Made by a program: the position numbers and the translations under genes | In this document: positions 56,563-64,000 of the stretch, in pieces | How the letters are laid out: every line of letters starts with the position of its first letter | How positions within the stretch are numbered: position 1 is the first letter of the stretch | Notes under the pieces: generated by a model | The model's database searches: none | Told to the model about the DNA's origin: nothing | Seen by the model: only the letters and a program-made list of their open reading frames with translations | Assembly (NCBI GenBank): GCA_002438805.1 | Contig: DJQV01000002.1 | Coordinates: 1-64,000, forward strand | Direction: 5' to 3' | DNA: 64,000 bases | Origin: Bacteroidales bacterium UBA6377 | GTDB taxonomy: Bacteria > Bacteroidota > Bacteroidia > Bacteroidales > UBA932

Positions 56563-57138
56563 TCAGAACGTTAGCGCCAACGTCTTTGCAAGAGACGATG
56601 CTTCGGCTACACGCTCCTCGGCTTCTTCGGGGGAACTGTAGTCCAGATTCCATGCAGCCACGGTCGTGACCTCGCCGAGACCCCAGAGGGAGGACAGTGC
56701 CTGGAGATATGGGCTGCCTTGGTCGAGCCGGCTGCCCGTCTCTATATTCATGCCCCTTGTCGTGATGTACATCACCCTTTTGCATCTGCACAATCCGGTA
56801 CAAGTCTGCCCGTTGTCAGTGAAAGTAATTCCGTAGAGCGACATGTTCTCGAAAAAAGCTTTCAGTGCCGCCGGGAAACTCATGTCCCAGAACGGAGCGG
56901 CTATGACAATCCTGTCGGCTGAAGCGATCCTGCGGGCCAGTGCCACAGTCGATTCCGGAACGACACCTGACGACCTTTCCGCAAGCGTCTCCGGGGTCAA
57001 TGCACACAGTCGGGCGGCGTTGACATCAATGTTTTCGACGTCGTACCGCGAAGAAAGCACCTCCTTCGCGGCATCAAGAACCTTTCTTGTCCTGGACTCC
57101 GGTCTCATGCAGGAGTCAATGATCAACAGTTTCTCCAT
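56563..57138 (-). CDS. flavodoxin-fold NAD(P)H oxidoreductase, azoreductase-like
   Basis: 191 residues from ATG 57138 (MEKLLIIDS). The flavodoxin-like fold of FMN-dependent NADH-azoreductases is indicated by the N-terminal phosphate loop (SCMRPESRTRKVLDAA), the flavin-contact strand VIAAPFWDMSFPAALKAFFE and the FMN-side loop TTRGMN. These enzymes reduce quinones, azo dyes or nitro compounds with NAD(P)H. It starts 10 bp after the pyrophosphatase stop. The likely partner regulator (HxlR) just downstream is broken, so control may be lost. Confidence 0.82.
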   Translation of the reverse strand: MEKLLIIDSCMRPESRTRKVLDAAKEVLSSRYDVENIDVNAARLCALTPETLAERSSGVVPESTVALARRIASADRIVIAAPFWDMSFPAALKAFFENMSLYGITFTDNGQTCTGLCRCKRVMYITTRGMNIETGSRLDQGSPYLQALSSLWGLGEVTTVAAWNLDYSSPEEAEERVAEASSLAKTLALTF

Positions 57139-57148
57139 CTTTATAAGG

Positions 57149-57781
57149 TCAAAAGTTATCATGCTCAAGCATAAGGTCTTGATAGTCCTGCATGGCCCGG
57201 GATATTATTTCTTTCGCTGTCTCCGCTCCGTAGATGCCGATCAGCTCCATTCTCGGGGTCCTCTCTCCGGGAATGTCCTTGTAGGTGGTGAAATAGTGGA
57301 CGAGCCGGCGGATGATGGCCGGAGGAAGTTCTTCTATGTCGTTGTAGTGGCCGTATATGGCATCGTTCTTCAAGACGGCTATGACTTTGTCGTCCGCCTG
57401 GTTGTGGTCGAGCAGCCGCAGGCCGCCTATCGGCCTTGCCCTTACTATGATGTCCCCATGGGTGACATCTTTCTCCGTGAGCACGCAGATGTCCAGCGGA
57501 TCGCCGTCTCCCTCGATGTCGTGCCTGCCGAGCGCTTCGTTGGTCAGTTCCGCCATCTTCCCGGCGCAATATGTCCGTGGCAGGAAGCCGTACAAGGACG
57601 GGACGATGTTGGAGAATTTCTGCGGCCTGTCCAGCGAGAGATAGCCGGACTCTTTGTCAACTTCGTATTTGACAGTGTCTGTCGGGACGATTTCAATGAA
57701 TGCCCGGACTTCTTCCGGGACATTGTCTCCGAGGCTTATGCCATGCCAGGGGTGTGACTTGTGTGCGTGTCTGTAATCCAT
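57149..57781 (-). CDS. ppa: inorganic pyrophosphatase, family I
   Basis: 210 residues from ATG 57781 (MDYRHAHKSHPWHGI); an in-frame upstream extension is non-homologous and lies over the MATE promoter. It hydrolyses pyrophosphate to phosphate. The family I signature DGDPLDICV with its metal-binding Asps is intact, preceded by YGFLPRTYC. The enzyme is cytoplasmic. Its activity would draw on the same PPi pool used by the predicted PPi-phosphofructokinase at 18.9 kb. Confidence 0.93.
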   Translation of the reverse strand: MDYRHAHKSHPWHGISLGDNVPEEVRAFIEIVPTDTVKYEVDKESGYLSLDRPQKFSNIVPSLYGFLPRTYCAGKMAELTNEALGRHDIEGDGDPLDICVLTEKDVTHGDIIVRARPIGGLRLLDHNQADDKVIAVLKNDAIYGHYNDIEELPPAIIRRLVHYFTTYKDIPGERTPRMELIGIYGAETAKEIISRAMQDYQDLMLEHDNF

Positions 57782-57790
57782 AATACGCCT

Positions 57791-57798
57791 CAAATATA
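57791..57798 (-). promoter_or_regulatory. -7 box for ppa
   Basis: TATATTTG on the minus strand, 9 bp before the ppa ATG, implying a leader of only a few bases. Confidence 0.5.
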
Positions 57799-57813
57799 AT
57801 GATTTTCCGGCTC

Positions 57814-57845
57814 TTTGCTTTTCTTCCGCATTGTAAGTAACTTTG
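57814..57845 (+). promoter_or_regulatory. promoter of the MATE exporter
   Basis: TTTG (57814-57817), 20 bp, TAACTTTG (57838-57845). Full consensus; about 45 bases of leader. Confidence 0.75.
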
Positions 57846-57895
57846 CCGCCCTTTTCGCGACGCGTCTTCGGGGCAATGCGTAGGGGGCTGACGAT

Positions 57896-59218
57896 ATGAG
57901 AAAGATAGGTGAAATACTTAGGATAGGACTGCCGATAATGCTCGGGCAGGCTTGCGTGATCATTCTGGCTTTTGCCGACAACATAATGATAGGCTGGCAC
58001 AGTGTGGACGAACTTGCCGCTTCATCGTTTGTGAACAACATTCTGAACCTGTTCATAATGACGGAGTTGGGCTTTGCTGCCGGGTTGACCCCGATTATAG
58101 GTTCGTACAACGGGCGTGGGGATGTCAAGTCGGTGGGGGAGACTCTCCGTAACGGCTTGGCTGTGAATGGCCTGATTGGATTGGCGAGCGTTGTGCTGCT
58201 AATTGTCATATATGCTTGTCTGGGCCATTTCGGGCAGGAACCGGAACTGCTGCCTCTCATAAGGCCATATTTTGTGATAGTGGGCATATCCACCCTTTTC
58301 GCGCTCGGCTTCAATACCTTAAAACAGTTTTCCGACGGCATTTGCCGTCCTGTGGTGTCCATGGTCTTTCTGCTCATAGGCAATGCCGTCAACATTTTCG
58401 GCAACTGGGTTCTCATCTATGGCAATCTCGGTTTCCCTGAACTCGGACTTGTCGGGGCCGGGCTGAGCACCCTGTTTTCCAGAGTGTTGATTTTCGTGGC
58501 GTTTCTCATATATATAATGTATTCGCGAAGCCTGAAAAAATATGCACTGGCCATAAGGGAGGCCGTCATTTCCGGATCTGAGATGAAAGGCATTTTCGCT
58601 GTAGGCTATCCGGTGGCCATTCAGATGGCTCTTGAGACCTCATCCTTTACCTTTGCTGCGGTGATGGCCGGCTGGCTCGGGGTTATTGAACTGGCCGCGC
58701 ACCAGGTGGTCATCACGATTTCCCAGCTGTTTTTCCTGATGATGCAGGGGCTCTCGTTCGCTTTGTCCATACTGGTCAGCAATGCCTGCGGGCGCGGGGA
58801 TTACCGGGGAGTTCGAGAATATGCGGCCAAGGGTTATGGCATGATTGTTTGCATCTCGGCGACTCTTTCCGTCCTTCTTTATGTCTTCCGTTACCAGGCT
58901 GCCGGGGTGTTCACTGATTCTCCGGAAGTGTCCGCCATGGCTGTGTCCCTTTTCTTCGTGCTTTTCGCATATCAGTTCGGCGATGGACTTCAGCTGTGTT
59001 TCGCCAATGTGCTTAGAGGTTTGCAGGATGTCAAACCTATCATGAAAGCGGCTTTCGTGAGCTATTACCTCATTGCCATCCCGGCGGCTTATCTGCTGGG
59101 ATTCAAGACAAGTCTGGGACTTGTCGGGATATGGCTCGGATTCCCGATAGGCCTGACTATCGCCGGCGTGTTCTTCTTTCTGAGGTATCGCAGTGACATG
59201 AAAAGGGTGACGGAATAA
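57896..59218 (+). CDS. MATE family multidrug/metabolite efflux transporter
   Basis: 440 residues with 12 hydrophobic helices in two similar halves. Landmarks of the MATE family are MRKIGEILRIGLPIMLGQAC, the HQVV in the seventh helix region (ELAAHQVVITISQLFF), and FGDGLQLCFANVLRGLQD near helix 10. It exports organic cations or dyes in exchange for Na+ or H+. Substrate unknown. Its own promoter lies 50 bp upstream, divergent from ppa. The SDR-mtnN-luxS unit follows at 59 bp. Confidence 0.92.
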   Translation: MRKIGEILRIGLPIMLGQACVIILAFADNIMIGWHSVDELAASSFVNNILNLFIMTELGFAAGLTPIIGSYNGRGDVKSVGETLRNGLAVNGLIGLASVVLLIVIYACLGHFGQEPELLPLIRPYFVIVGISTLFALGFNTLKQFSDGICRPVVSMVFLLIGNAVNIFGNWVLIYGNLGFPELGLVGAGLSTLFSRVLIFVAFLIYIMYSRSLKKYALAIREAVISGSEMKGIFAVGYPVAIQMALETSSFTFAAVMAGWLGVIELAAHQVVITISQLFFLMMQGLSFALSILVSNACGRGDYRGVREYAAKGYGMIVCISATLSVLLYVFRYQAAGVFTDSPEVSAMAVSLFFVLFAYQFGDGLQLCFANVLRGLQDVKPIMKAAFVSYYLIAIPAAYLLGFKTSLGLVGIWLGFPIGLTIAGVFFFLRYRSDMKRVTE

Positions 59219-59277
59219 AATTTGCATATAATTATTATTTGGTTGCGTGCCGCTAAAACGCAGCCGTTTTTGTGTAT

Positions 59278-60039
59278 ATGAAACGACTCCAAGATAATGT
59301 GACCCTCATTACCGGTGGCGGTAAGGGGATAGGCTTCGGCCTCGCTACGGCCTTCGCGAGAGAAGGCTCCAATCTCGTGCTCACAGGCCGCACAGAGTCC
59401 AGACTTCTCACGGCGAAAGACAAACTGGAATCCGAATATGGTATTCAGGTGCTTCCGATAGTGGCTGACGGCGCTGACGAGAACTCTGTCAAATCGGTGG
59501 TGAAGACAGCCCTTGACCATTTCGGCAAGATCAACACTCTGATCAACAATGCCCAGACTTCCAAGTCCGGCCTTCCTCTGGTGGAGCATACAAAGGCGGA
59601 TTTCGACCTTGCAATTTACTCGGGCCTGTATGCTGCATTTTATTACATGAGGGAATGTTTCCCGGCTCTGAAGGCCGTGAAAGGTTCTGTCATCAACTTC
59701 GCCTCCGGTGCCGGGCTTTTCGGAAAACTCGGGCAGTCCTCTTATGCCGCAGCCAAGGAAGGCATACGCGGACTCTCGCGCGTGGCAGCCGCAGAGTGGG
59801 GGCCTGATGGGGTCAGAGTCAATGTCGTTTGTCCGCTGGCCATGACGGAGAGCCTCAAACAGTGGAAAGAGCAGTACCCCGATCTTTTCGAGAAGACGAT
59901 ACAGGGGATTCCTCTCGGGCACTTTGCAGACCCTGCCGATGATATAGGTCCGGTCTGCGTGTTCCTCGCTTCTGAGGATGCCCATTATGTCACAGGCGAG
60001 ACCATAACCCTCCAGGGCGGCAGCGGCCTCAGACCATAA
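59278..60039 (+). CDS. short-chain dehydrogenase/reductase
   Basis: 253 residues from ATG 59278; a GTG two codons earlier is the only alternative. NAD(P)-binding TGGGKGIGFGLA and the catalytic Ser (NFASGAG) with SSYAAAK (Tyr-x3-Lys) are intact. The usual NNAG reads NNAQ. The C-terminal GGSGL ending is standard. The substrate cannot be read from the sequence. The stop overlaps the mtnN ATG (TAATG), so it is in one operon with the methyl-cycle genes, which is unusual for an SDR. Confidence 0.88.
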   Translation: MKRLQDNVTLITGGGKGIGFGLATAFAREGSNLVLTGRTESRLLTAKDKLESEYGIQVLPIVADGADENSVKSVVKTALDHFGKINTLINNAQTSKSGLPLVEHTKADFDLAIYSGLYAAFYYMRECFPALKAVKGSVINFASGAGLFGKLGQSSYAAAKEGIRGLSRVAAAEWGPDGVRVNVVCPLAMTESLKQWKEQYPDLFEKTIQGIPLGHFADPADDIGPVCVFLASEDAHYVTGETITLQGGSGLRP

Positions 60040-60755
60040 TGAAGACTGTCGGGATAACCGTAGCTATGGAGTCCGAGCTCCGCCTGCTCGAAGGCGGGCT
60101 CGGACTTGAGGTGCAGAGCGGGCCGGGGGGATTCATCTTCCGTCGCGGAATGTACCGCGGAGTCGAGCTGGTCGCAGCGCAGTCGGGGATAGGGAAAGTG
60201 AACTCAGCCTTATGTGCGGCGGCCATGACCGGCGCCTGCGGACTGGATTGTCTTGTGTCCACCGGAGTGTGCGGGACTTTGTGTGCTGACGGGAGCATCG
60301 TGCAGAAGGATATGATCCTGGCTTCTTCCGTGCGTTATCACGATGTCTGGTGCGGCACTCCCAATGCTCCCGGCCAGGTACAGGGGCTTCCTCCGGTGTT
60401 CGAGTTTTCGGGGATTGACCTCTCCGCTCTCCGAGCAGCCATCTCCCGTCAAGGTTACAAGGTGCATCTTGGCCGCATGGCTTCGGGCGACTGGTTCGTG
60501 GACAGTCCCGGCAAGGCCATGGAGATTGCCAGGGCCTTGCCGGAGGCTCTTGGAGTGGATATGGAAAGCGGATCTCTGGCCCAGACCTGCCTGCGATACT
60601 CTTTGCCTTTCATTTCCATGAGGATGGTCAGCGACACTCCTCTATGCCCGGATGCGCCGTCGTATGAGGGATTTTGGGCTGAAGCCCCGGGGCTGCTGAA
60701 CGGTGCCCTCAAAGCCGTTCTGGATTATCTTATTGATGAAGAATGGAAAAGATAG
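60039..60755 (+). CDS. mtnN: 5'-methylthioadenosine/S-adenosylhomocysteine nucleosidase
   Basis: 238 residues. Cleaves adenine from SAH (giving S-ribosylhomocysteine, the LuxS substrate) and from MTA. PNP/UDP phosphorylase fold: VGITVAMESELRLL start, QSGIGKVNSALCAA, and the substrate-binding VDMESGSLAQTC with its key Met-Glu and a catalytic Asp in MRMVSDTPL. It is directly followed by luxS with a 13-base overlap, so SAH detoxification is a two-step unit here. Confidence 0.92.
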   Translation: MKTVGITVAMESELRLLEGGLGLEVQSGPGGFIFRRGMYRGVELVAAQSGIGKVNSALCAAAMTGACGLDCLVSTGVCGTLCADGSIVQKDMILASSVRYHDVWCGTPNAPGQVQGLPPVFEFSGIDLSALRAAISRQGYKVHLGRMASGDWFVDSPGKAMEIARALPEALGVDMESGSLAQTCLRYSLPFISMRMVSDTPLCPDAPSYEGFWAEAPGLLNGALKAVLDYLIDEEWKR

Positions 60756-61228
60756 CATCATTCACCATAGATCATACCCGTCTTCTTCCCGGGATATATG
60801 TGTCCCGTAAGGACAGTGTGGCGGGCCAAACCCTTACAACGCTTGACATCCGTTTCAGGCGTCCCAATGTTGAACCCGCCCTGGAACCGAAAGCCGCGCA
60901 TACGATAGAGCACCTCGGGGCGACGTATCTGCGCAATCTTGACGGCTGGAAGGACCGCATAATTTATTTCGGCCCGATGGGCTGCCTGACGGGTTTCTAT
61001 CTGATTGTTTCAGGGGATTTCACTGCAGGCACGCCAGAATATGACTCTCTCGTGGATGTGCTCACGGGGATGTTCCGTTTCATTGCAGAGTACGAGGGGA
61101 AGATTCCGGGTTCCAAGCCGGATGAGTGCGGCAACTGCACTTTCCATGACCTTGCCGGGGCCAAAGTTGCTGCTGCGCAGATGCTCGGCAAGGCCAGTAG
61201 AGGGGAACTGCGTTTCGTATATCCCTAA
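60743..61228 (+). CDS. luxS: S-ribosylhomocysteine lyase
   Basis: 161 residues. Makes homocysteine and DPD, the precursor of autoinducer AI-2, from S-ribosylhomocysteine. Metal ligands His53 and His57 with Glu56 in HTIEH, the catalytic Cys in FGPMGCLTG, and the third metal ligand in the ECGNCTFHDL loop are all present. Complete. It closes the SDR-mtnN-luxS operon and converges with the thioesterase gene, overlapping it by 4 bases at the stop codons. Confidence 0.97.
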   Translation: MEKIASFTIDHTRLLPGIYVSRKDSVAGQTLTTLDIRFRRPNVEPALEPKAAHTIEHLGATYLRNLDGWKDRIIYFGPMGCLTGFYLIVSGDFTAGTPEYDSLVDVLTGMFRFIAEYEGKIPGSKPDECGNCTFHDLAGAKVAAAQMLGKASRGELRFVYP

Positions 61229-61698
61229 TCTTTCTCGAGTTCGCAGCCGCTGAAGAAGAAATCTTCACGGGCTTTTTCCTGGGATACGGTGAAATAGATG
61301 ATTTCAGCCGTGGTGCACACCGTGCCTTCGCAGCTTATGCTTCCTTCCATGACGGCGAGGTTGCGTCTCATTTCTTTGAGGCGCACCCTTATTTCAAGGG
61401 GCTTCCCGACAGGGACGGTCTTGCGGTAGCGTATGTTGAGATTTGACGTCACGCCTGCCGTTTGGAGTTTGCGAGTCACATACCAGCCTCCGACCTCGTC
61501 GAGAAGCGTGGCCTGGATGCCACCATGCACAGTGTCCGTCCAGCTTTGGTAGTCTCCGGAAGCTGTCCAGACGGAAACTATGTCATCCCCGTCTTCCCAG
61601 AACTCCATCTTGAGCCCTTTCGTGTTCCACGGTGAGCAGGCGAAGCAGTTGTACCCCTTGTCCCGGAGCGGGAGATACGGATTCTTTATCTTGTCCAT
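61225..61698 (-). CDS. PaaI-type hotdog thioesterase
   Basis: 157 residues of a hotdog-fold acyl-CoA thioesterase. The N-terminal CFACSPWNTKGLKM segment is common in this subfamily. The active-site region TVHGGIQATLLDEVGGWY has the His-Gly-Gly and catalytic acidic residue. The rest is a single hotdog domain. Substrate unknown; phenylacetyl-CoA-type or short acyl-CoA are typical. It has its own promoter. Confidence 0.88.
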   Translation of the reverse strand: MDKIKNPYLPLRDKGYNCFACSPWNTKGLKMEFWEDGDDIVSVWTASGDYQSWTDTVHGGIQATLLDEVGGWYVTRKLQTAGVTSNLNIRYRKTVPVGKPLEIRVRLKEMRRNLAVMEGSISCEGTVCTTAEIIYFTVSQEKAREDFFFSGCELEKD

Positions 61699-61723
61699 TG
61701 CTTTTTTTCTTTTTTTTGCGCTG

Positions 61724-61755
61724 CAAAAATATGTCTGTCTTGCTGATTTTCCAAA
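61724..61755 (-). promoter_or_regulatory. promoter of the thioesterase gene
   Basis: On the minus strand TTTG (61752-61755), 20 bp, TATTTTTG (61724-61731). Full consensus. Confidence 0.7.
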
Positions 61756-61880
61756 AAAACCGGCAAATACGGTTGTGCAGGCCTCCTGTCCATGTCTCGG
61801 GCATGTAATAGTAATCGTTCAAAGTAACGACGCTAAATGTTTTTGTTGCATCGAGATGTTACATACTTTGAGATTTTTAG

Positions 61881-61888
61881 TAAATTTG
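61881..61888 (+). promoter_or_regulatory. -7 box for galM
   Basis: TAAATTTG at 61881-61888, 36 bp before the galM ATG. No convincing -33 box at the right distance. Confidence 0.5.
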
Positions 61889-61924
61889 CGGAAACTGAAG
61901 CCAATAGAACAAACTTTTTTATTT

Positions 61925-63013
61925 ATGAAAAATATCTGCAAACTGATGCTGGGCCTATGTGCCTTGCCTGTTGTAGCCTGCTCGCATTCTGAGGGGCAGG
62001 GCGATGCTTTCTACACAATGAAAAACAAAGCGGGGATGGAGGTGACGGTGACCAATTTCGGAGGCCGTATCACTTCCATAATCGTTCCTGACCGTGACGG
62101 GGTGAAGCGTGACGTGGTGCTCGGTTTCGACAAAGTCGAGGACTACTACCCGCAGAACCACGAGACCGATTTCGGTGCCACCATCGGACGCTATGCCAAC
62201 CGCATCGCGGGTGCGAGGTTCACCCTTGACGGCAAGGAGTACAACCTCCCGAAGAACAACTTTGACAACTGCCTCCACGGCGGGCCGACAGGCTGGCAGT
62301 ACAAGTCTTACACCATGGTGGAGGCTGACGCGTCACATGTCAAGCTGCGCCTTGACTCTCCTGACGGAGACAACGGCTTCCCGGGGGCAGTGACCGCTTT
62401 CGTGACATTCACCCTGACTGAAGACAACAAGATCGACATCAGCTACAGTGCCACGACCACGGCGCCGACTGTGATCAACATGACCAACCACTCTTATTTC
62501 AACCTCAGCGGAGATCCGTCACGCAGCATAGTGGAGGACAGCCTGTATGTCAACGCTTCCGAGTTCACTCCGATAGACCGTTTCAGCATTCCTCTCGGGG
62601 AGAATGTCCCTGTCCAGGGCACTCCAATGGATTTCACCTCCATGCATAAGATCGGGGACAGGATCAACGACACCTCCGACGAGCAGATCCGTAACGGCAG
62701 CGGTTACGACCACAACTGGGTGCTCGACACCAAGGGTGATGTCAGCAAGGTTGCCGCCACGCTTTTCTGCCCGTTGACGGGCATAGCGATGGACGTGTAC
62801 ACCACAGAGCCGGGAGTCCAGGTCTATACAGGCAACTTCCTTGACGGCAGCATCAAGGGCAAGGGTGGCGTCACCTATCAGAAGAGGGCGGCGATCTGCC
62901 TTGAGACCCAGCACTATCCGGACAGCCCCAACAGGCCTCAGTGGCCTTCCACCGTGCTTCGTCCGGGCGAGACCTACAGCAGCCGCTGCATCTATGCGTT
63001 CTATACCAAATAG
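61925..63013 (+). CDS. galM: aldose 1-epimerase (mutarotase), lipoprotein form
   Basis: 362 residues. Interconverts the alpha and beta anomers of hexoses. The N-terminus is a lipoprotein signal (LCALPVVACS, Cys at about 19), so it acts outside the cytoplasm. GalM motifs: GATIGRYANRIAGARF, LHGGPTGW with the substrate His, NMTNHSYFNLSGD with the catalytic His, and LETQHYPDSPN with the catalytic Glu. It is followed after 9 bp by a sugar symporter gene, so a mutarotation-uptake pair is likely. Confidence 0.93.
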   Translation: MKNICKLMLGLCALPVVACSHSEGQGDAFYTMKNKAGMEVTVTNFGGRITSIIVPDRDGVKRDVVLGFDKVEDYYPQNHETDFGATIGRYANRIAGARFTLDGKEYNLPKNNFDNCLHGGPTGWQYKSYTMVEADASHVKLRLDSPDGDNGFPGAVTAFVTFTLTEDNKIDISYSATTTAPTVINMTNHSYFNLSGDPSRSIVEDSLYVNASEFTPIDRFSIPLGENVPVQGTPMDFTSMHKIGDRINDTSDEQIRNGSGYDHNWVLDTKGDVSKVAATLFCPLTGIAMDVYTTEPGVQVYTGNFLDGSIKGKGGVTYQKRAAICLETQHYPDSPNRPQWPSTVLRPGETYSSRCIYAFYTK

Positions 63014-63022
63014 TCTGGGGAG

Positions 63023-64000
63023 ATGGGAATTTTTCAGCAAATAGCCGCTTCAGGCTTCAGGACGGTAGATCTTGTCATCGTCCTTGTGTATCTGGTGGTT
63101 CTTGTTTCTCTCGGGCTTTTCCTCGGACGCAACAAAAAAGGCCATCAGAAGAGCGCCAATGATTATTTTCTTGCCGGCAACAGCCTTACCTGGTGGGCTG
63201 TGGGAGCATCCCTGATAGCCGCCAACATCTCCGCCGAGCAGTTTATCGGCATGTCCGGCACCAGTTATGCTGACGGAATAGCCACGGCCGCTTATGAGCT
63301 CATGGCGGCTGTCACGCTTGTCGTCATCGGCAAGTTCCTCTTGCCGATCATGCTCAAGCGCAAGATTTTCACCATACCGCAGTTCCTCCGCGAGCGTTAT
63401 ACGGACGGTGTGGGTCTGGCTTTCTCCATACTCTGGCTTTTCCTCTATGTGTTTGTCAATCTGACTTCTGTGGCCTGGCTCGGAGCTCTTGCCATCGAGC
63501 AGATCCTCGGACTTCAGGGGGCGACGCTTGTCATGGGCAGCTTCTCAATCTCGATGAGGATGGTGATCGTCCTGTTTCTCTTCATCATTGCCGGAATTTA
63601 TTCGATATATGGAGGCCTTGCCTCGGTGGCGTGGACTGACGTGCTTCAGGTGTTCTTCCTGGTAGGCGGCGGCCTTGTGACCGCATTCTTCGCGCTTGAG
63701 GCAGTGGGCGAGGGGGCTGGAGCTATGGCCGGACTGCACAATCTCTTTACCGACCTGACCACCGGAGAACATCTCAACGACAGCCACCTGCATCTTGTCA
63801 TCCAGCAGAGCCACGGGGCCAGCGCGTTCGCCAATGTTCCGGGCATCGCGGCGGTTGTCGGCGGCGTATGGCTCACCAATCTCGGCTACTGGGGTTTCAA
63901 CCAGTACATCATCCAGAAGGGGCTTGCCGCCAAGAGCGTCGAGGAGGCCCAGAAGGGTCTGGTTTTTGCCGGATTCCTCAAGATCCTCATCCCTTTCATC
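63023..64000 (+). CDS. sodium/solute symporter (SSS family), partial
   Basis: At least 326 residues, cut by the window edge. The translation from ATG 63023 begins MGIFQQIAASGFRTVDLVIV and contains the SSS/SGLT landmarks FLAGNSLTWWAVGASLIAAN and SAEQFIGMSGTSYADG, with at least seven hydrophobic helices. It couples Na+ entry to sugar uptake. Linked to galM by a 9-bp gap with a GGGGAG just before the ATG. Probably an SglT-type glucose/galactose importer. Confidence 0.9.
   Translation, partial: MGIFQQIAASGFRTVDLVIVLVYLVVLVSLGLFLGRNKKGHQKSANDYFLAGNSLTWWAVGASLIAANISAEQFIGMSGTSYADGIATAAYELMAAVTLVVIGKFLLPIMLKRKIFTIPQFLRERYTDGVGLAFSILWLFLYVFVNLTSVAWLGALAIEQILGLQGATLVMGSFSISMRMVIVLFLFIIAGIYSIYGGLASVAWTDVLQVFFLVGGGLVTAFFALEAVGEGAGAMAGLHNLFTDLTTGEHLNDSHLHLVIQQSHGASAFANVPGIAAVVGGVWLTNLGYWGFNQYIIQKGLAAKSVEEAQKGLVFAGFLKILIPFI

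Overview
This is a gene-dense chromosomal segment of a Bacteroidota bacterium, most likely order Bacteroidales (a Rikenellaceae/Alistipes-like or 'Cryptobacteroides'-like gut lineage would fit, but I cannot fix the genus). The basis is: repeated promoters of the Bacteroidota type (TTTG, 19-21 bp, TAnnTTTG); few Shine-Dalgarno sites; many lipoproteins; Bacteroidales families (NigD-like, DUF4493, PCMD, fimbrillin-like, TPR/HTH regulators, AAA+PD-(D/E)XK ATPases); the short Bacteroidota primary sigma factor; and a pyrophosphate-type phosphofructokinase. Codon usage looks moderately GC-rich.

Layout. 1-1800: a decayed gene start, an imperfect direct repeat and a DUF4143 ATPase. 1.9-6.7 kb (+): tightly packed operon of C1 peptidase, pssA, an unknown lipoprotein, a 3'-5' exonuclease and an RlmI-like methyltransferase. 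6.7-8.0 kb (-): three tiny genes and a frameshifted fourth. 8.1-18.8 kb (-): long operon ligA > yihY > RelA/SpoT > Ig-like lipoprotein > outer-membrane protein > ispG > TPR/HTH regulator. 18.9-25.3 kb (+): phosphofructokinase, then nigD-like lipoprotein, ECF sigma, anti-sigma/barrel protein and a GH51 arabinofuranosidase. 25.3-29.4 kb (-): tRNA-Thr, and the dnaN > exonuclease > FAH-like > nhaA operon. 29.5-37.5 kb (+): HtrA protease, primary sigma factor, argS, YgiQ radical SAM, a small acidic protein and a ClC channel. 37.5-41.7 kb: tex and polyprenol-P-mannose synthase (-), and a GT2 enzyme (+).

42.0-50.7 kb (+) is the most unusual block: seven consecutive genes lying between tRNA-Ser and tRNA-Val. 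They encode a fimbrillin-like lipoprotein, two DUF4493 lipoproteins, a DUF4493/PCMD protein, two paralogous small outer-membrane barrels and a second PCMD protein. All are predicted to be exported; no enzyme, chaperone/usher or TonB receptor is present. I regard it as an undescribed cell-surface assembly and the best candidate for a new system.

51.7-52.1 kb holds the tmRNA gene, whose encoded tag reads GNYNYSYAC instead of ending in the usual LAA-type residues. 52.2-57.1 kb is a disturbed accessory stretch: a truncated MGMT-like gene, an AAA/DUF1703 ATPase, ogt, an AlbA_2 regulator with an in-frame 12-bp repeat, an internally deleted HxlR regulator and an azoreductase. 57.1-64 kb: ppa (-), a MATE exporter, an SDR-mtnN-luxS operon, a thioesterase (-), galM and a sodium/sugar symporter that runs off the window. 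tRNAs, terminators and promoters mark most transcription-unit borders.
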